Source: RPQJ01 sp963778185 (GTDB lineage Bacteria; Pseudomonadota; Gammaproteobacteria; Steroidobacterales; Steroidobacteraceae). From it: 64,000 nucleotides of DNA. The notes under the pieces were generated by a model that was given only the letters and a program-made list of their open reading frames with translations, made no database searches and was not told the DNA's origin. The position numbers and the translations under genes were made by a program. This document shows, in pieces, positions 44,069-52,117 of the stretch (positions are counted from its first letter, which is position 1; every line of letters begins with the position of its first letter). The stretch covers positions 248,001 through 312,000 of the forward strand of contig CAVZTF010000004.1 of NCBI GenBank assembly GCA_963778185.1, given 5' to 3'.

Positions 44069-44087
44069 GGAATGATTATCATCTCTC
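44069..44087. promoter_or_regulatory. Fur-box-like sequence
   Basis: GAATGATTATCATCTC contains AATGATTATCAT, which matches 11 of 12 bases of the Fur consensus core (AATGATAATCAT). It lies ~50-70 bp upstream of the CHASE2 gene, inside the reading frame of the cytochrome remnant. It may have served the lost gene and could now control the CHASE2-FecR pair. Confidence 0.5.
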
Positions 44088-44137
44088 GCGCGGCGCTTTC
44101 GTGCATGATGCGCCGGTCGCGCGGGGGTGTTTCAACA

Positions 44138-45460
44138 ATGAAGAACTTGAACCCGGCAACGCTTTTCCGTTCCGAAGGTCGCCGCGCGGCGACGCTCGCG
44201 GCGCTCATCGCGATCGTGTTCGCGGCCCTCGGCACCGTCCGCGCCTTCGCCCCCGCCAGCCTGCTCGTCGAGGCCCCGTTCGATCTCGACCTCGCGTTGC
44301 GCACACTCTCGCTGGGCTGGTTCGTGCCGCGCAACGCGACCCCGGTCGCCATCGTGGAAATCGACGCGGCGACTTACCGCGCCTGGGGATCGCCTGCGGT
44401 CACGCCGCGCGCAGCCATCGCGCGCCTGCTGCGGGTCACCACCGACGCGCAGCCGCTGGCGGTCGTAACGGACATCGACCTCTCGTGGGGAGACGGCGAG
44501 GCGGCGCCCGGGCCAGGCCACCATGCGCTCCGGGAATTCCTCCGGCAGTACCGGGGCGCGGCGCCGATCATCTTCCCGAAGCGCGTGGAGCCAGCGGCGG
44601 ACGGCACGTTGCGGACCGCGGCGAGCCCGTTCGACGCGATCGTCGCGGGGAACTCGCAGTTGGCCTGGGCGCACGCGAGGTTCCAGACCGACGGCAGCGG
44701 CGCGGTGCGTGATTGGGCGCCGTGGCTCGCGGTGTGCGACGACGATGGCCCGGGCTGGCTGCCGTCGGTGACGACGCGGATCGCCGCCATGGCCGCGCGC
44801 CTGCCGGCCGGCCTCGAGCGCCCGGCCGTGCCGGCGTCGCCCGATTCGTGCCTCGCTGGCGACGCCACGCCGACCGAGCGCCTGCTGGTCGGCACGCGTC
44901 TCACCGGAAAGGCGCGGCGGGCCCTGTCCGCGGACGCGAGCGTCGTGTCCGCCGCGATGCTGCTCGATCCCGGAGTCGAGGTCGACGGGGCGCAGGTCTT
45001 CGGCGGACGGGTGGTGTTCATCGGTGCGACGCACCCGAGCTCCGGCGATTTCTGGCTGACCCCGAGCGGCGTGCTGCCGGGCGTCGAGCTGCTTGCGAAC
45101 ACCGTGCGTTTCGCACCGCTCAGGACGCGGCCGGGACTGGCCGCCGAGACCTGGTACCGTGTCAACGCGATCGCGCTGTTCGCGATTTTCGCGGCACTCG
45201 CCTGGTCGCTGCGTGGACTCGTCGCAGTGGTCGCAGTCATGATCACAGCGCTCCTCTACGTGTCGGCCGCGATCGGCCTCGTCGACTACTACGCCGTGTT
45301 CAATGCCCTCGAGGCGGCGATCCTGCTGATGATCGTGTACAAGGCGCTCGAAGTCGTGGTCGAATTCATCGTGGAATGGCGCCGGACGCGCCGCGATCAT
45401 GCAAAGGGATTCGGCGGCTGGCTGCAGACCCTGAAGGCAGCCTGCGTGCGGCAGGATTGA
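44138..45460 (+). CDS. CHASE2 domain membrane protein without an output domain
   Basis: A 440-residue protein. TM1 lies at about 20-40. An extracytoplasmic CHASE2 sensor domain (about 45-325) contains PVAIVEIDAATYRAWGSPAVTPRAAIARLL, AVVTDIDLSWGDG and the terminal GGRVVFIGATHPSSGDFWLTPSG followed by LPGVELLANTV, which is the usual CHASE2 end. Three closely spaced TMs (VNAIALFAIFAALAW; LVAVVAVMITALLYVSAAIGLV; LEAAILLMIVYKALEVV) follow, then a short basic tail (RRTRRDHAKGFGG). Normally CHASE2 is followed by a cyclase, kinase or serine/threonine kinase; here nothing follows. ATG 44138 follows GGGGGTG. The next gene starts 14 bp later. Confidence 0.85.
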   Translation: MKNLNPATLFRSEGRRAATLAALIAIVFAALGTVRAFAPASLLVEAPFDLDLALRTLSLGWFVPRNATPVAIVEIDAATYRAWGSPAVTPRAAIARLLRVTTDAQPLAVVTDIDLSWGDGEAAPGPGHHALREFLRQYRGAAPIIFPKRVEPAADGTLRTAASPFDAIVAGNSQLAWAHARFQTDGSGAVRDWAPWLAVCDDDGPGWLPSVTTRIAAMAARLPAGLERPAVPASPDSCLAGDATPTERLLVGTRLTGKARRALSADASVVSAAMLLDPGVEVDGAQVFGGRVVFIGATHPSSGDFWLTPSGVLPGVELLANTVRFAPLRTRPGLAAETWYRVNAIALFAIFAALAWSLRGLVAVVAVMITALLYVSAAIGLVDYYAVFNALEAAILLMIVYKALEVVVEFIVEWRRTRRDHAKGFGGWLQTLKAACVRQD

Positions 45461-45474
45461 GGGAGGGCTCGCGC

Positions 45475-46365
45475 ATGACAGTGAATCGCCACGTTGCCGC
45501 CGCCGCGATGCTTGCGCTCGCGGTCTCGATCGCGTGCACGGCGGTCGCCGGGGCCGCGACGGATGCGGGAGTCGGAGTGGTCGCGGAGTACCGTCCCGCG
45601 GCCAGTCGCTTCACGTTTGCGCGAGCGCCGGGAGGGCAACCGGTGCCCGTGAAGATCGGGACGGTCGTGCAGGCGGGCGACAGCGTGAAGCTGCCCTCGG
45701 GCGCCAGCGTCACGGTGCAGCTGGCCAGTGGACAGGCGAGCATCTTCAACGGCCCGGGCACGTTCGTTGTACCCGACGCGAAGCCGCTCGGCAGGATCGC
45801 CGCGATCCTCAAGTCGATCCCGGCGCTTTTCGACGACGAGTACCGGATGGCGGGCACCGCGGCCTCGCGCGGTAGCGAGGACTGCGCGAAGAAGGGCGAG
45901 CCGGTGAAAGCCATCGAGGTGCCGATCCTGGTGCCGGGCGCGCGCATCGTGGCGGGCGAGCGCGACCTGCCGCTCGCGTGGCGCGGCGGCTGCGCGCCGT
46001 TCGTGGTCAAGGTGCTGTCCGGGACGCAAAGCCTCGTGCACCGCGAGTCCATCGAGGGGCGGCAGGTGCGGCTCGACGACGTGCCGCTCACGCCCGGCCA
46101 CTACAGCGTCATGATCAGCGACGCGACGACCTTGCGCTTCGAGACCGCCCTGGAGGCCGTTGCCACAGGACCCGTGCCGCCGCCCGAGATCGCGGCGGAC
46201 GCGAGTCCGCTCGGCGTGGTGGCGCAGGCCGTGTGGTTCGCCGAGCAGGACGGCGGGCGCTGGCGGCTCGAGAGCTTCGAGCGCCTGCGGCCGCTCATCC
46301 GCGCGGGTGATCCCCTGGCGGGCGCCATCGGCGATGGCGTCCTCTGGGGCGCTGCCGCACCCTAG
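45475..46365 (+). CDS. Exported FecR-like protein
   Basis: A 296-residue protein with a signal peptide (VAAAAMLALAVSIACTAVAGA-AT). The N-terminal domain has a FecR-like beta pattern with VKIGTVVQAGDSVKLPSGASVTVQLASGQ, the G-x-V-x-A-G-D-x-[IV]-x-[TL]-x-x-G-x-[AV]-x-[VL] signature, then FNGPGTFVVP. A second Ig-like part (residues 140-225) carries VPILVPGARIVAGE and LTPGHYSVMISD. It lies 14 bp after the CHASE2 gene, so the two are cotranscribed; FecR-like and CHASE2 proteins often go together with caspase or TPR proteins. GGGAGG precedes the ATG. The stop TAG overlaps repeat copy 12. Confidence 0.75.
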   Translation: MTVNRHVAAAAMLALAVSIACTAVAGAATDAGVGVVAEYRPAASRFTFARAPGGQPVPVKIGTVVQAGDSVKLPSGASVTVQLASGQASIFNGPGTFVVPDAKPLGRIAAILKSIPALFDDEYRMAGTAASRGSEDCAKKGEPVKAIEVPILVPGARIVAGERDLPLAWRGGCAPFVVKVLSGTQSLVHRESIEGRQVRLDDVPLTPGHYSVMISDATTLRFETALEAVATGPVPPPEIAADASPLGVVAQAVWFAEQDGGRWRLESFERLRPLIRAGDPLAGAIGDGVLWGAAAP

Positions 46366-46411
46366 GAGGTGCCAGTGGTCGGATCCGTCGGATCCGACCA
46401 CCGGCACCTCC
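46365..46411. repeat. Palindromic repeat, copy 12 (compact)
   Basis: GGAGGTGCCAGTGGTCGGAT ... ATCCGACCACCGGCACCTCC, with only CCGTCGG at the centre. It overlaps the TAG of the FecR-like gene and lies ~40 bp before recQ. Confidence 0.92.
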
Positions 46412-46451
46412 AGTACCTCTAGTACCCTGTGCGGCTTCATCGCCCCGCCCT

Positions 46452-48284
46452 GTGCCGACCTTGCAAACGTCGAACCCCACGCCGCTCGGAACCCTGCGCC
46501 GGGTCTTCGGGCACCAGGACTTCCACGGCGCGCAGCGCGAGATCGTCGAGCACGTGGTCGCGGGCGGCGATGCGCTGGTGCTGATGCCCACCGGCGGCGG
46601 CAAGTCGCTGTGCTACCAGCTGCCCGCGCTGCTGCGCCCGGGAACCGCCGTCGTCGTCTCGCCGCTCATCGCGCTCATGCAGGACCAGGTGGCGGCGCTG
46701 CAGCAACTCGGCATCCGCGCGGCGTTCCTCAACTCGACGCTGGACGCGGCGCAGGCCCGAGCCGTCGAGCGTGACCTCGTCGCCGGGGAACTCGACCTCC
46801 TCTATGTCGCGCCCGAGCGCCTCACGACGCCGCGCTGCCTCGAACTGCTCGACCGCGCGAACATCGCGCTCTTCGCCATCGACGAGGCGCATTGCGTCTC
46901 GCAGTGGGGCCACGATTTCCGGCCGGAGTACCTGCAGCTTTCCGTCCTGCACGAGCGCCACGGTGGCATCCCGCGCATCGCGCTCACGGCCACGGCGGAT
47001 CCGCAGACCCGCGTCGAGATCATCGAGCGCCTGGCGCTGGAGGACGCGCGCGTCTTCGTTTCGAGCTTCGACCGCCCCAACATCCGCTACACGATCGCCG
47101 ACAAGCGCGATGCCCGCGCGCAGCTGCTCGCCTTCATCCGCGACGAGCACCCGGACCAGGCGGGGATCGTCTACTGCCTCTCACGCAAGCGAGTCGACGA
47201 GACCGCGGAGTGGCTGACCGGCCAGGGCGTACGGGCACTGCCGTACCACGCCGGTCTCGACGCGGCGACACGCGCCGACCACCAGGCGCGCTTCCAGCGC
47301 GAGGACGCGATCGTCATGGTCGCGACCATCGCGTTCGGCATGGGCATCGACAAGCCCGACGTGCGCTTCGTCGCGCACCTCGACCTGCCGAAGAGCATCG
47401 AGGGCTACTACCAGGAGACGGGCCGCGCGGGTCGCGACGGTCAGCCCGCCGACGCATGGATGGTCTACGGGCTCGGCGACGTGGTGCAACAGCGGCGCAT
47501 GATCGAGGCGTCGGAGGCGAGCGAGGACTACAAGCGCATCTCGACCGCCAAGCTCGACGCGCTGCTCGGGCTCTGCGAGTCGGCGCAGTGCCGCCGCGTG
47601 CGACTGCTCGCCTATTTCGGCGAGGCCATCGCGCCCTGCGGCAACTGCGATACCTGCCTCGACCCGCCGCAGACCTGGGATGCGACGGTCGCCTCGCAGA
47701 AGGCGCTCTCCGCGCTTTATCGCACCGGCCAGCGTTTCGGCGCGGTGCACGTGATCGACGTGCTGCGCGGCAAGGAAACCGAGCGCGTCCAGCGCTGGGA
47801 CCACCAGCAATTAGGCGTGTTCGGCATCGGCGCGGACCTCGATGAGTCGGCGTGGCGCGACGTGTTCCGGCAGCTCGTGGCGCTCGGCTTCGTCACGGTC
47901 GATCACGCGGCCTACGGCGCGCTGCGGCTCACGGAGGCGAGCCGTGCGGTGCTGCGCGGCGAGCGTACCGTGGAGATGCGGCGCACGGCGGAACGGAAGC
48001 GGAAGGCGAAGACGACCCGCACCCAGGTGGCCGAGGCGACCGGCGCGGTGGACGCCGGTGGCGCTCCCGACCGGTTGGCGAAGCTGAAGGCGTGGCGCCT
48101 CGTGGAAGCGCGTCGGCTCGGATTGCCCGCCTACGTGGTCCTGCACGATGCGACGTTGAACGAAATCGCCCTGCGACAGCCGCGCGACCTGGCGGCGCTC
48201 GCGCTCGTGCCCGGGATCGGCGTGCGCAAGCTCGAGCGTTACGGCGAGGCGCTGATCGAACTCGTGCTCGAGCCCGGGGCCTGA
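46452..48284 (+). CDS. recQ: ATP-dependent DNA helicase RecQ
   Basis: A 610-residue helicase starting at GTG 46452. Motif I is MPTGGGKSLCYQLP, motif II is AIDEAHCVSQWGHDFRPEY (DEAH), motif III is ALTATAD, and motif VI is YQETGRAGRDG. The RecQ-Ct zinc site is CRRVRLLAYFGE..PCGNCDTCLDPP, followed by the winged helix. The C-terminal HRDC domain (about 540-605) has LAALALVPGIGVRKLERYGEALI. The length matches E. coli RecQ. It functions in recombination and replication-fork repair. The 3' end overlaps the next gene on the opposite strand by 46 bp. Confidence 0.97.
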   Translation: MPTLQTSNPTPLGTLRRVFGHQDFHGAQREIVEHVVAGGDALVLMPTGGGKSLCYQLPALLRPGTAVVVSPLIALMQDQVAALQQLGIRAAFLNSTLDAAQARAVERDLVAGELDLLYVAPERLTTPRCLELLDRANIALFAIDEAHCVSQWGHDFRPEYLQLSVLHERHGGIPRIALTATADPQTRVEIIERLALEDARVFVSSFDRPNIRYTIADKRDARAQLLAFIRDEHPDQAGIVYCLSRKRVDETAEWLTGQGVRALPYHAGLDAATRADHQARFQREDAIVMVATIAFGMGIDKPDVRFVAHLDLPKSIEGYYQETGRAGRDGQPADAWMVYGLGDVVQQRRMIEASEASEDYKRISTAKLDALLGLCESAQCRRVRLLAYFGEAIAPCGNCDTCLDPPQTWDATVASQKALSALYRTGQRFGAVHVIDVLRGKETERVQRWDHQQLGVFGIGADLDESAWRDVFRQLVALGFVTVDHAAYGALRLTEASRAVLRGERTVEMRRTAERKRKAKTTRTQVAEATGAVDAGGAPDRLAKLKAWRLVEARRLGLPAYVVLHDATLNEIALRQPRDLAALALVPGIGVRKLERYGEALIELVLEPGA

Positions 48285-48595
48285 AGCCGCGCGCGGCGGC
48301 GCTGTTCCTCGAGGACCTGCTCGAGCTGCAGGCCGGTGCTCTTTGCGATGAACGGCAGCACCGGGTGCGAGCGATCGCGCGGCAGGCTCATGCCGTGGCG
48401 GCGCTCCCACAGGTTGATGCGCGTCTCGGGGGAACTCTCCATCGCCGTCTGCAGGCCGAGGTCGCGCAGCTTGCGCTCCTCGAGCGCGGCTTGTTCCGCG
48501 GCGATGCGCTGGCGGCGCTCCAACGCGATGTCGCCGAGCGCGCCGTGGGGCGGCTCGCCGCTGAAAATCTGGGACTTGTCGTACTTGTTGTACAT
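48239..48595 (-). CDS. Conserved hypothetical protein, convergent with recQ
   Basis: A 118-residue protein with the pattern MYNKYDKSQIFSGEPPHGAL, then a long charged helix (ALERRQRIAAEQAALEERKLRDLGLQ) and ETRINLWERRHGMSLPRDRSHPVLPFIAKSTGLQLEQVLEEQRRRA. The W-E-R-[RK]-H-x-[ML]-x-L-P-R-D-x-x-H-P-V-L segment looks strongly constrained, so the gene is real despite the 46-bp overlap with recQ at its 3' end. I know of no function; it is probably a soluble helical protein. The extreme C-terminus (after RRRARL) lies in the overlap and is unlikely to matter. Confidence 0.7.
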   Translation of the reverse strand: MYNKYDKSQIFSGEPPHGALGDIALERRQRIAAEQAALEERKLRDLGLQTAMESSPETRINLWERRHGMSLPRDRSHPVLPFIAKSTGLQLEQVLEEQRRRARLQAPGSSTSSISASP

Positions 48596-48712
48596 GGCTC
48601 GCTCGAATTCGCGGGTGGGGACTCGTCTTTATACGCTCAATGAGCGTGGCCCGGGCCGGCATCGGTCCGGCGGCGCATCGAGACGAGAAGGGGACGCGTT
48701 ACGCGTGAGCGT

Positions 48713-49168
48713 TCAGGCGAGAGCGACGAGCGAGGCGAGTTCGTGGCCGGCGTGATCGAGGCTGCTGCCCGGGCTCACCACGGACTGGCCCGCGTCAGCC
48801 CAGTGCAGGATCCCGCCGGCGAGCGACACGGGGCTCGTGAATCCCAGCCGCTGCAAGGCCTCGGCGGCGAGTGCCGAGCGTCCGCCACTCAGGCAGTAGA
48901 GCACCACCGGACGCTCGCGGTGCGAGAGCGCCTCCGCCGTCTGGTAGTTGACCGCCGGATGACCGTCGACCTCGAACTCCAGCAGTCCGCGCGGGATGTT
49001 GACCGCGCCGGGCAGGTGTCCGTCGGCGAACTCGTCTGGCTCGCGAACGTCGACGACCGGGGCTCCCGCCTCCTGCAGCGCCAGCAACTCCGCCGCCGTG
49101 ACTTCACGAATGCGCGACTTTGCGGCGCTGACGAGGTCCTGGACGCTCAAGTGCTGATGACGGCTCAT
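48713..49168 (-). CDS. Rhodanese-like sulfurtransferase
   Basis: A 151-residue single-domain rhodanese. It has DVREPDEFADGHLPGAVNIPRG, the active-site loop VLYCLSGGRSALAAEAL with the catalytic Cys, and a terminal GGILHWADAGQ. The C-S-G-G-R-S loop is typical of small rhodaneses that accept sulfur from thiosulfate or persulfides. ATG 49168 is chosen (MSRHQHLS); the longer frame has only a degenerate leader. It stands alone between the helical gene and the sigma-factor operon, but fits the sulfur chemistry at 53.8-59.3 kb. Confidence 0.9.
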   Translation of the reverse strand: MSRHQHLSVQDLVSAAKSRIREVTAAELLALQEAGAPVVDVREPDEFADGHLPGAVNIPRGLLEFEVDGHPAVNYQTAEALSHRERPVVLYCLSGGRSALAAEALQRLGFTSPVSLAGGILHWADAGQSVVSPGSSLDHAGHELASLVALA

Positions 49169-49240
49169 GGCGGGGATGTTCCGGCCGTGCGGTCCGCTCC
49201 GTCCAATCACCGTGCGTCAGGCCGTCATGCCCGCCGGTTC

Positions 49241-50074
49241 TTAGGCAGGCGCGGCTTCCAGCCAGCGGTTCCCGGCTACTCGACCGTGGCCGCCCAGTCG
49301 CGCAGAGCCTCCGCGAGGTGGCGATCGGCCTCGCGGATGCGCGGCCCGGAAGGCACGCAGCTCATCCGCGGCGGACGCGCGATCACCGGAGCCGTAGAGC
49401 TCCTCGATGCGAGCGGCCCAGGCCTCGGGCTCGAGCACGGAGGCCGTGGCCTCCATCGCAGCCCGCGACCTCCCGAGCGCGCGGTCCGCGTGGGCTGCAA
49501 CCCCAGCGGGTGCTGCCTCGATGGAGGCCGTGGAGGGCGCCTCCGCTGGCGGCAACGACCTCGTTTGCGCCGGAGGCGGCGGTACGGGCGCCATGGGCGT
49601 CGGTGCCTCGCTGCGCGACTCGAATGCCGGCAGCGTGGATTGCACCTCGGGAGCGGCGCCGGCAGCCGTATCCGTGGTCGTCTCCCGGTCCTCCGACTCG
49701 CCCGTCGCTTCCGTGGAGATCACGGCCGGTGCGCGTGCAGGCGCAGGCGCGGTCTGCTCGATCGAAATCGCAGGTGCGACGTCGTTGTCGCGAGGAATCG
49801 TCTGCACCAGCACGAACGCGAGGCCCGCAACGGTCGCCGCGGCAGCGAGCGGTTGCCAGGACGCCCACCGCATGCGCCGCGGCGGAACCGCCTTGCGCGC
49901 AGGCAGTGCGCCCCCCGCCACTGGACGTTCCTGCTCGCGCCCGACCTCCGCCCGCGCCGCCGCGAGGATCGCCGCGTCGATGCGGGCGCTCGGCCCCTCG
50001 TTCGAGGTCGCACGCCAGGCCTGGTCGACGGCATCGTCGACCGAACGCGCGTCATCGGGTCGTTCGGTGCTCAT
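49241..50074 (-). CDS. Membrane anti-sigma-like protein, frameshifted near the C-terminus
   Basis: As read, 277 residues. The cytoplasmic N-terminal part (1-70) has DDAVDQAWRATSNEGPSARIDAAILAAARAEVGREQ, then a TM (WQPLAAAATVAGLAFVLVQ, about 73-91) and a long Pro/Ala-rich periplasmic part. A helical end follows (ARIEELYGSGDRASAADELRAF). After RAAHP (near 49334) one extra base shifts the frame. In the other frame the natural end EADRHLAEALRDWAATVE-stop (TAG at 49276) is clearly readable, so the intended protein is ~266 residues. The position, overlapping the sigma gene by four bases, supports an anti-sigma role. A sequencing error remains possible. Confidence 0.75.
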   Translation of the reverse strand: MSTERPDDARSVDDAVDQAWRATSNEGPSARIDAAILAAARAEVGREQERPVAGGALPARKAVPPRRMRWASWQPLAAAATVAGLAFVLVQTIPRDNDVAPAISIEQTAPAPARAPAVISTEATGESEDRETTTDTAAGAAPEVQSTLPAFESRSEAPTPMAPVPPPPAQTRSLPPAEAPSTASIEAAPAGVAAHADRALGRSRAAMEATASVLEPEAWAARIEELYGSGDRASAADELRAFRAAHPRGRSPPRGGSARLGGHGRVAGNRWLEAAPA

Positions 50075-50694
50075 TTCAGGTCCTCCAGCGCCGCGCGCAG
50101 CCGCCGGTAGGCGTAGCGCAGCCGGCTCTTGACGGTCTCGGCGGGTACGCCCGCGAGCCGCGCGATCTCCTCCAGCGACAGGCCCGCCTCGACATGCAGC
50201 AGGAATGCATCACGCTGCGGGCCGGGCACGTCGGCAAGCGCGGCGACCAGCCGCTCGCCGGCCTCGGCGTCGATCGTCGAGGCCAGCGGACCGTCGGCGT
50301 CGTCCGTCGCGGGTTCGCAGTCCGCCTCTTCGTCGAGCGAGGTGAACCGTTCCCCGCGGCGCGACCGCCAGTGATCGACGAGCCGGTGCCGTGCGAGCGT
50401 GTAGAGCCAGGTCGTGAAGCGCGCATCGGGCGCGTAGTGCCCGCGGGCTTTCACGACCCTCATCCACACGTCCTGGTGCAGTTCGTCGGCCACGGCGCGG
50501 TCTGACGTGTGGCGCAGCAGGTATCGGTAGGTCGGGGCCTTGTGCCGCTCGTACAGTCGCTCGAACGAGGCTGCGTCGCCCCGCGCATAGGCGAGCATCA
50601 GCGCCTCGTCGGCCCCATCCGTGCCCGATATGCCCGCCGCCCTCATGCGACGGGCAGTATCGGCGGGGCCGGCCTGCGCGGCAATGCTCGCCAT
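50071..50694 (-). CDS. ECF RNA polymerase sigma factor
   Basis: A 207-residue sigma-70 family factor. Region 2 is LMLAYARGDAASFERLYERHKAPTYRYLLRHTSDRAVADELHQDVWMRV, plus RFTTWLYTLARHRLVDHWR with the W-L-Y-T-L-A-R-x-x-x-x-D core. Region 4 is VEAGLSLEEIARLAGVPAETVKSRLRYAYRRLRAAL. It has an acidic linker and no extra C-terminal domain. It overlaps the anti-sigma-like gene (ATGA) and starts 13 bp after the lipoprotein gene on the same strand, forming a three-gene operon. It probably answers an envelope signal. ATG 50646 is an alternative start. Confidence 0.95.
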   Translation of the reverse strand: MASIAAQAGPADTARRMRAAGISGTDGADEALMLAYARGDAASFERLYERHKAPTYRYLLRHTSDRAVADELHQDVWMRVVKARGHYAPDARFTTWLYTLARHRLVDHWRSRRGERFTSLDEEADCEPATDDADGPLASTIDAEAGERLVAALADVPGPQRDAFLLHVEAGLSLEEIARLAGVPAETVKSRLRYAYRRLRAALEDLK

Positions 50695-50706
50695 GCGCTC
50701 GCCGGG

Positions 50707-51540
50707 TCAAGGATCCGGGACGAAGCCGAACGAGCCGGGGAATGGATTCGGCTCGCGCCACGGGTATTGGTGCGCCGGCAGCACGCCCATGGCGAGCAGG
50801 TTCTCGCGACGGTCGTAGCGGATGACGACGCGTTCGTCGGGGCGGCGGCTCGCCCGCTCGAACTGCACGTGCTCCACCGGCGAGTATTCGCTGCGGCCAT
50901 GGCCGGTGCCGAGCTGTGGCTCGATCGCGGGCACGCTCATCACGCTCCGGCGTTCGCTGCGCATGTCCGCGTCTCGCGCGGTCGACTCGGCGGCCGAGGG
51001 TGCGGCACGGCCGGCGGCGGGCGAGGGCGGTGCGATCTTCTCGTGCTCGTAGTAGCGCGGCTGGTACTCGCGCTCGCGGAACAGCGCGACGCCGATGACG
51101 CCGAGGTCGTCGGGGCGGCCGGTACGCGTGGCGTAGGCGTCGCCGGGGTCGGAGAAGTAGAACGCGGCGGTACGGTCGAGGCCCTTGCGCCAGCCCTCGA
51201 TGTTGACGTATCCGCCGGGCTCGATGACGTAGCCGGACTGGTCGGGCGTGGCGGTCTCGCCGGTGACGACGTTGACTCCGTCCACGCTCACCACGGCGAG
51301 CACGCGCCCGCCGGTCGTGTTGCGGATGCGGATCGCGTATTCGTTGCCGGGCTGGCCGACGACGTACTTGCGGCCGCGGTGCCGGTGCGTCTCGAGCACG
51401 AGTCCTTCGCTGCGGTCGTAGATGTCGACGTTCGCGAGGGGCGCGGCGCAGGAGACGGTGAGGGGCGCGATGACGGCGGCGAGTGCGGGGCCGGCGAGCA
51501 AGGCCGTGCGGGCACGCTTGCGGGAGGTGGCATTGGACAT
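50707..51540 (-). CDS. Lipoprotein of unknown function, first gene of the sigma operon
   Basis: A 277-residue protein with a lipoprotein-like signal (LLAGPALAAVIAPLTVSC, Cys31). The N-terminal half of the mature part is a compact beta domain: LANVDIYDRSEGLVLETHRHRGRKYVVGQPGNEYAIRIRN, RVLAVVSVDGVNVVTGE, YVIEPGGYVNIEGWRKG, AFYFSDPGDAYATRTGRPDDLGVIGVALF. The last part is a Ser/Ala/Arg-rich low-complexity tail, then RRPDERVVIRYDRRENLLAMGV. The beta domain resembles small extracytoplasmic proteins encoded with ECF sigma factors. It probably acts in the signal pathway or is a regulon member. It sits 12 bp before the sigma gene. Confidence 0.75.
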   Translation of the reverse strand: MSNATSRKRARTALLAGPALAAVIAPLTVSCAAPLANVDIYDRSEGLVLETHRHRGRKYVVGQPGNEYAIRIRNTTGGRVLAVVSVDGVNVVTGETATPDQSGYVIEPGGYVNIEGWRKGLDRTAAFYFSDPGDAYATRTGRPDDLGVIGVALFREREYQPRYYEHEKIAPPSPAAGRAAPSAAESTARDADMRSERRSVMSVPAIEPQLGTGHGRSEYSPVEHVQFERASRRPDERVVIRYDRRENLLAMGVLPAHQYPWREPNPFPGSFGFVPDP

Positions 51541-51610
51541 GGTGGTCGCTCCGTTTGCAGGGTGTTCATCCCTGTAAACGCAGCGGCCGGGCGGGCGGGG
51601 TTAAAGCTCG

Positions 51611-52117
51611 TCAGTGTTCCGCGGCGCGGGCCGCAACGACCTCGATCTCGACCAGGGCGCCGGGCATGGGAAGCCCGGCGACCTGCACCGTCGTGCGGGC
51701 GGGCAGGTTGGGCTGGGCCGTGGTTCCGAAGAACTGCCGGTAGGCCTGCATGAGCCCATCGAAGTCCATGGCCCCGCCCTTGCGCGGGTCGCCGACGAGG
51801 AACACGTTCATCTTCACGACGTCGGCCATGGTGAGGCCTGCGGCCTCGAGCTCGCGCGCGATCTTGCCGAGCACGCTCAGCGTCTGCGTTGCCGTATCGC
51901 CGTATCGCTCGATGCTGCCGGCGCGCGCGGCAGGGTCCGCGACGTCGGCCAGCGTGCCGCTCAGGAAGACGATGCCGGAGCCCGCCGGCACGGTGATGCT
52001 GGAGGAGATCGGGAAGCCGGCAGCCCCGCGTCTCACGATGTCCTGCGCCTGCACCGTTGCAACGGCGGCGAGGCCGGCGAGGCCGGCGAGCACGGCGCCG
52101 AGGTGCACACGCCTCAC
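51611..52117 (-). CDS. Exported RidA-family protein
   Basis: A 168-residue YjgF/YER057c/UK114 protein with an N-terminal signal peptide (VLAGLAGLAAVATVQAQ), so probably periplasmic, unlike cytoplasmic RidA. It shows IVFLSGTLADV, TVLGKIARELEAAGLTMADVVKMNVFLV and the catalytic-type end LPARTTVQVAGLPMPGALVEIEVVA, with the conserved Arg of the imine deaminase site. It starts inside the ATGA overlap with the bacterioferritin gene, suggesting coexpression with iron storage. Confidence 0.9.
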   Translation of the reverse strand: MRRVHLGAVLAGLAGLAAVATVQAQDIVRRGAAGFPISSSITVPAGSGIVFLSGTLADVADPAARAGSIERYGDTATQTLSVLGKIARELEAAGLTMADVVKMNVFLVGDPRKGGAMDFDGLMQAYRQFFGTTAQPNLPARTTVQVAGLPMPGALVEIEVVAARAAEH

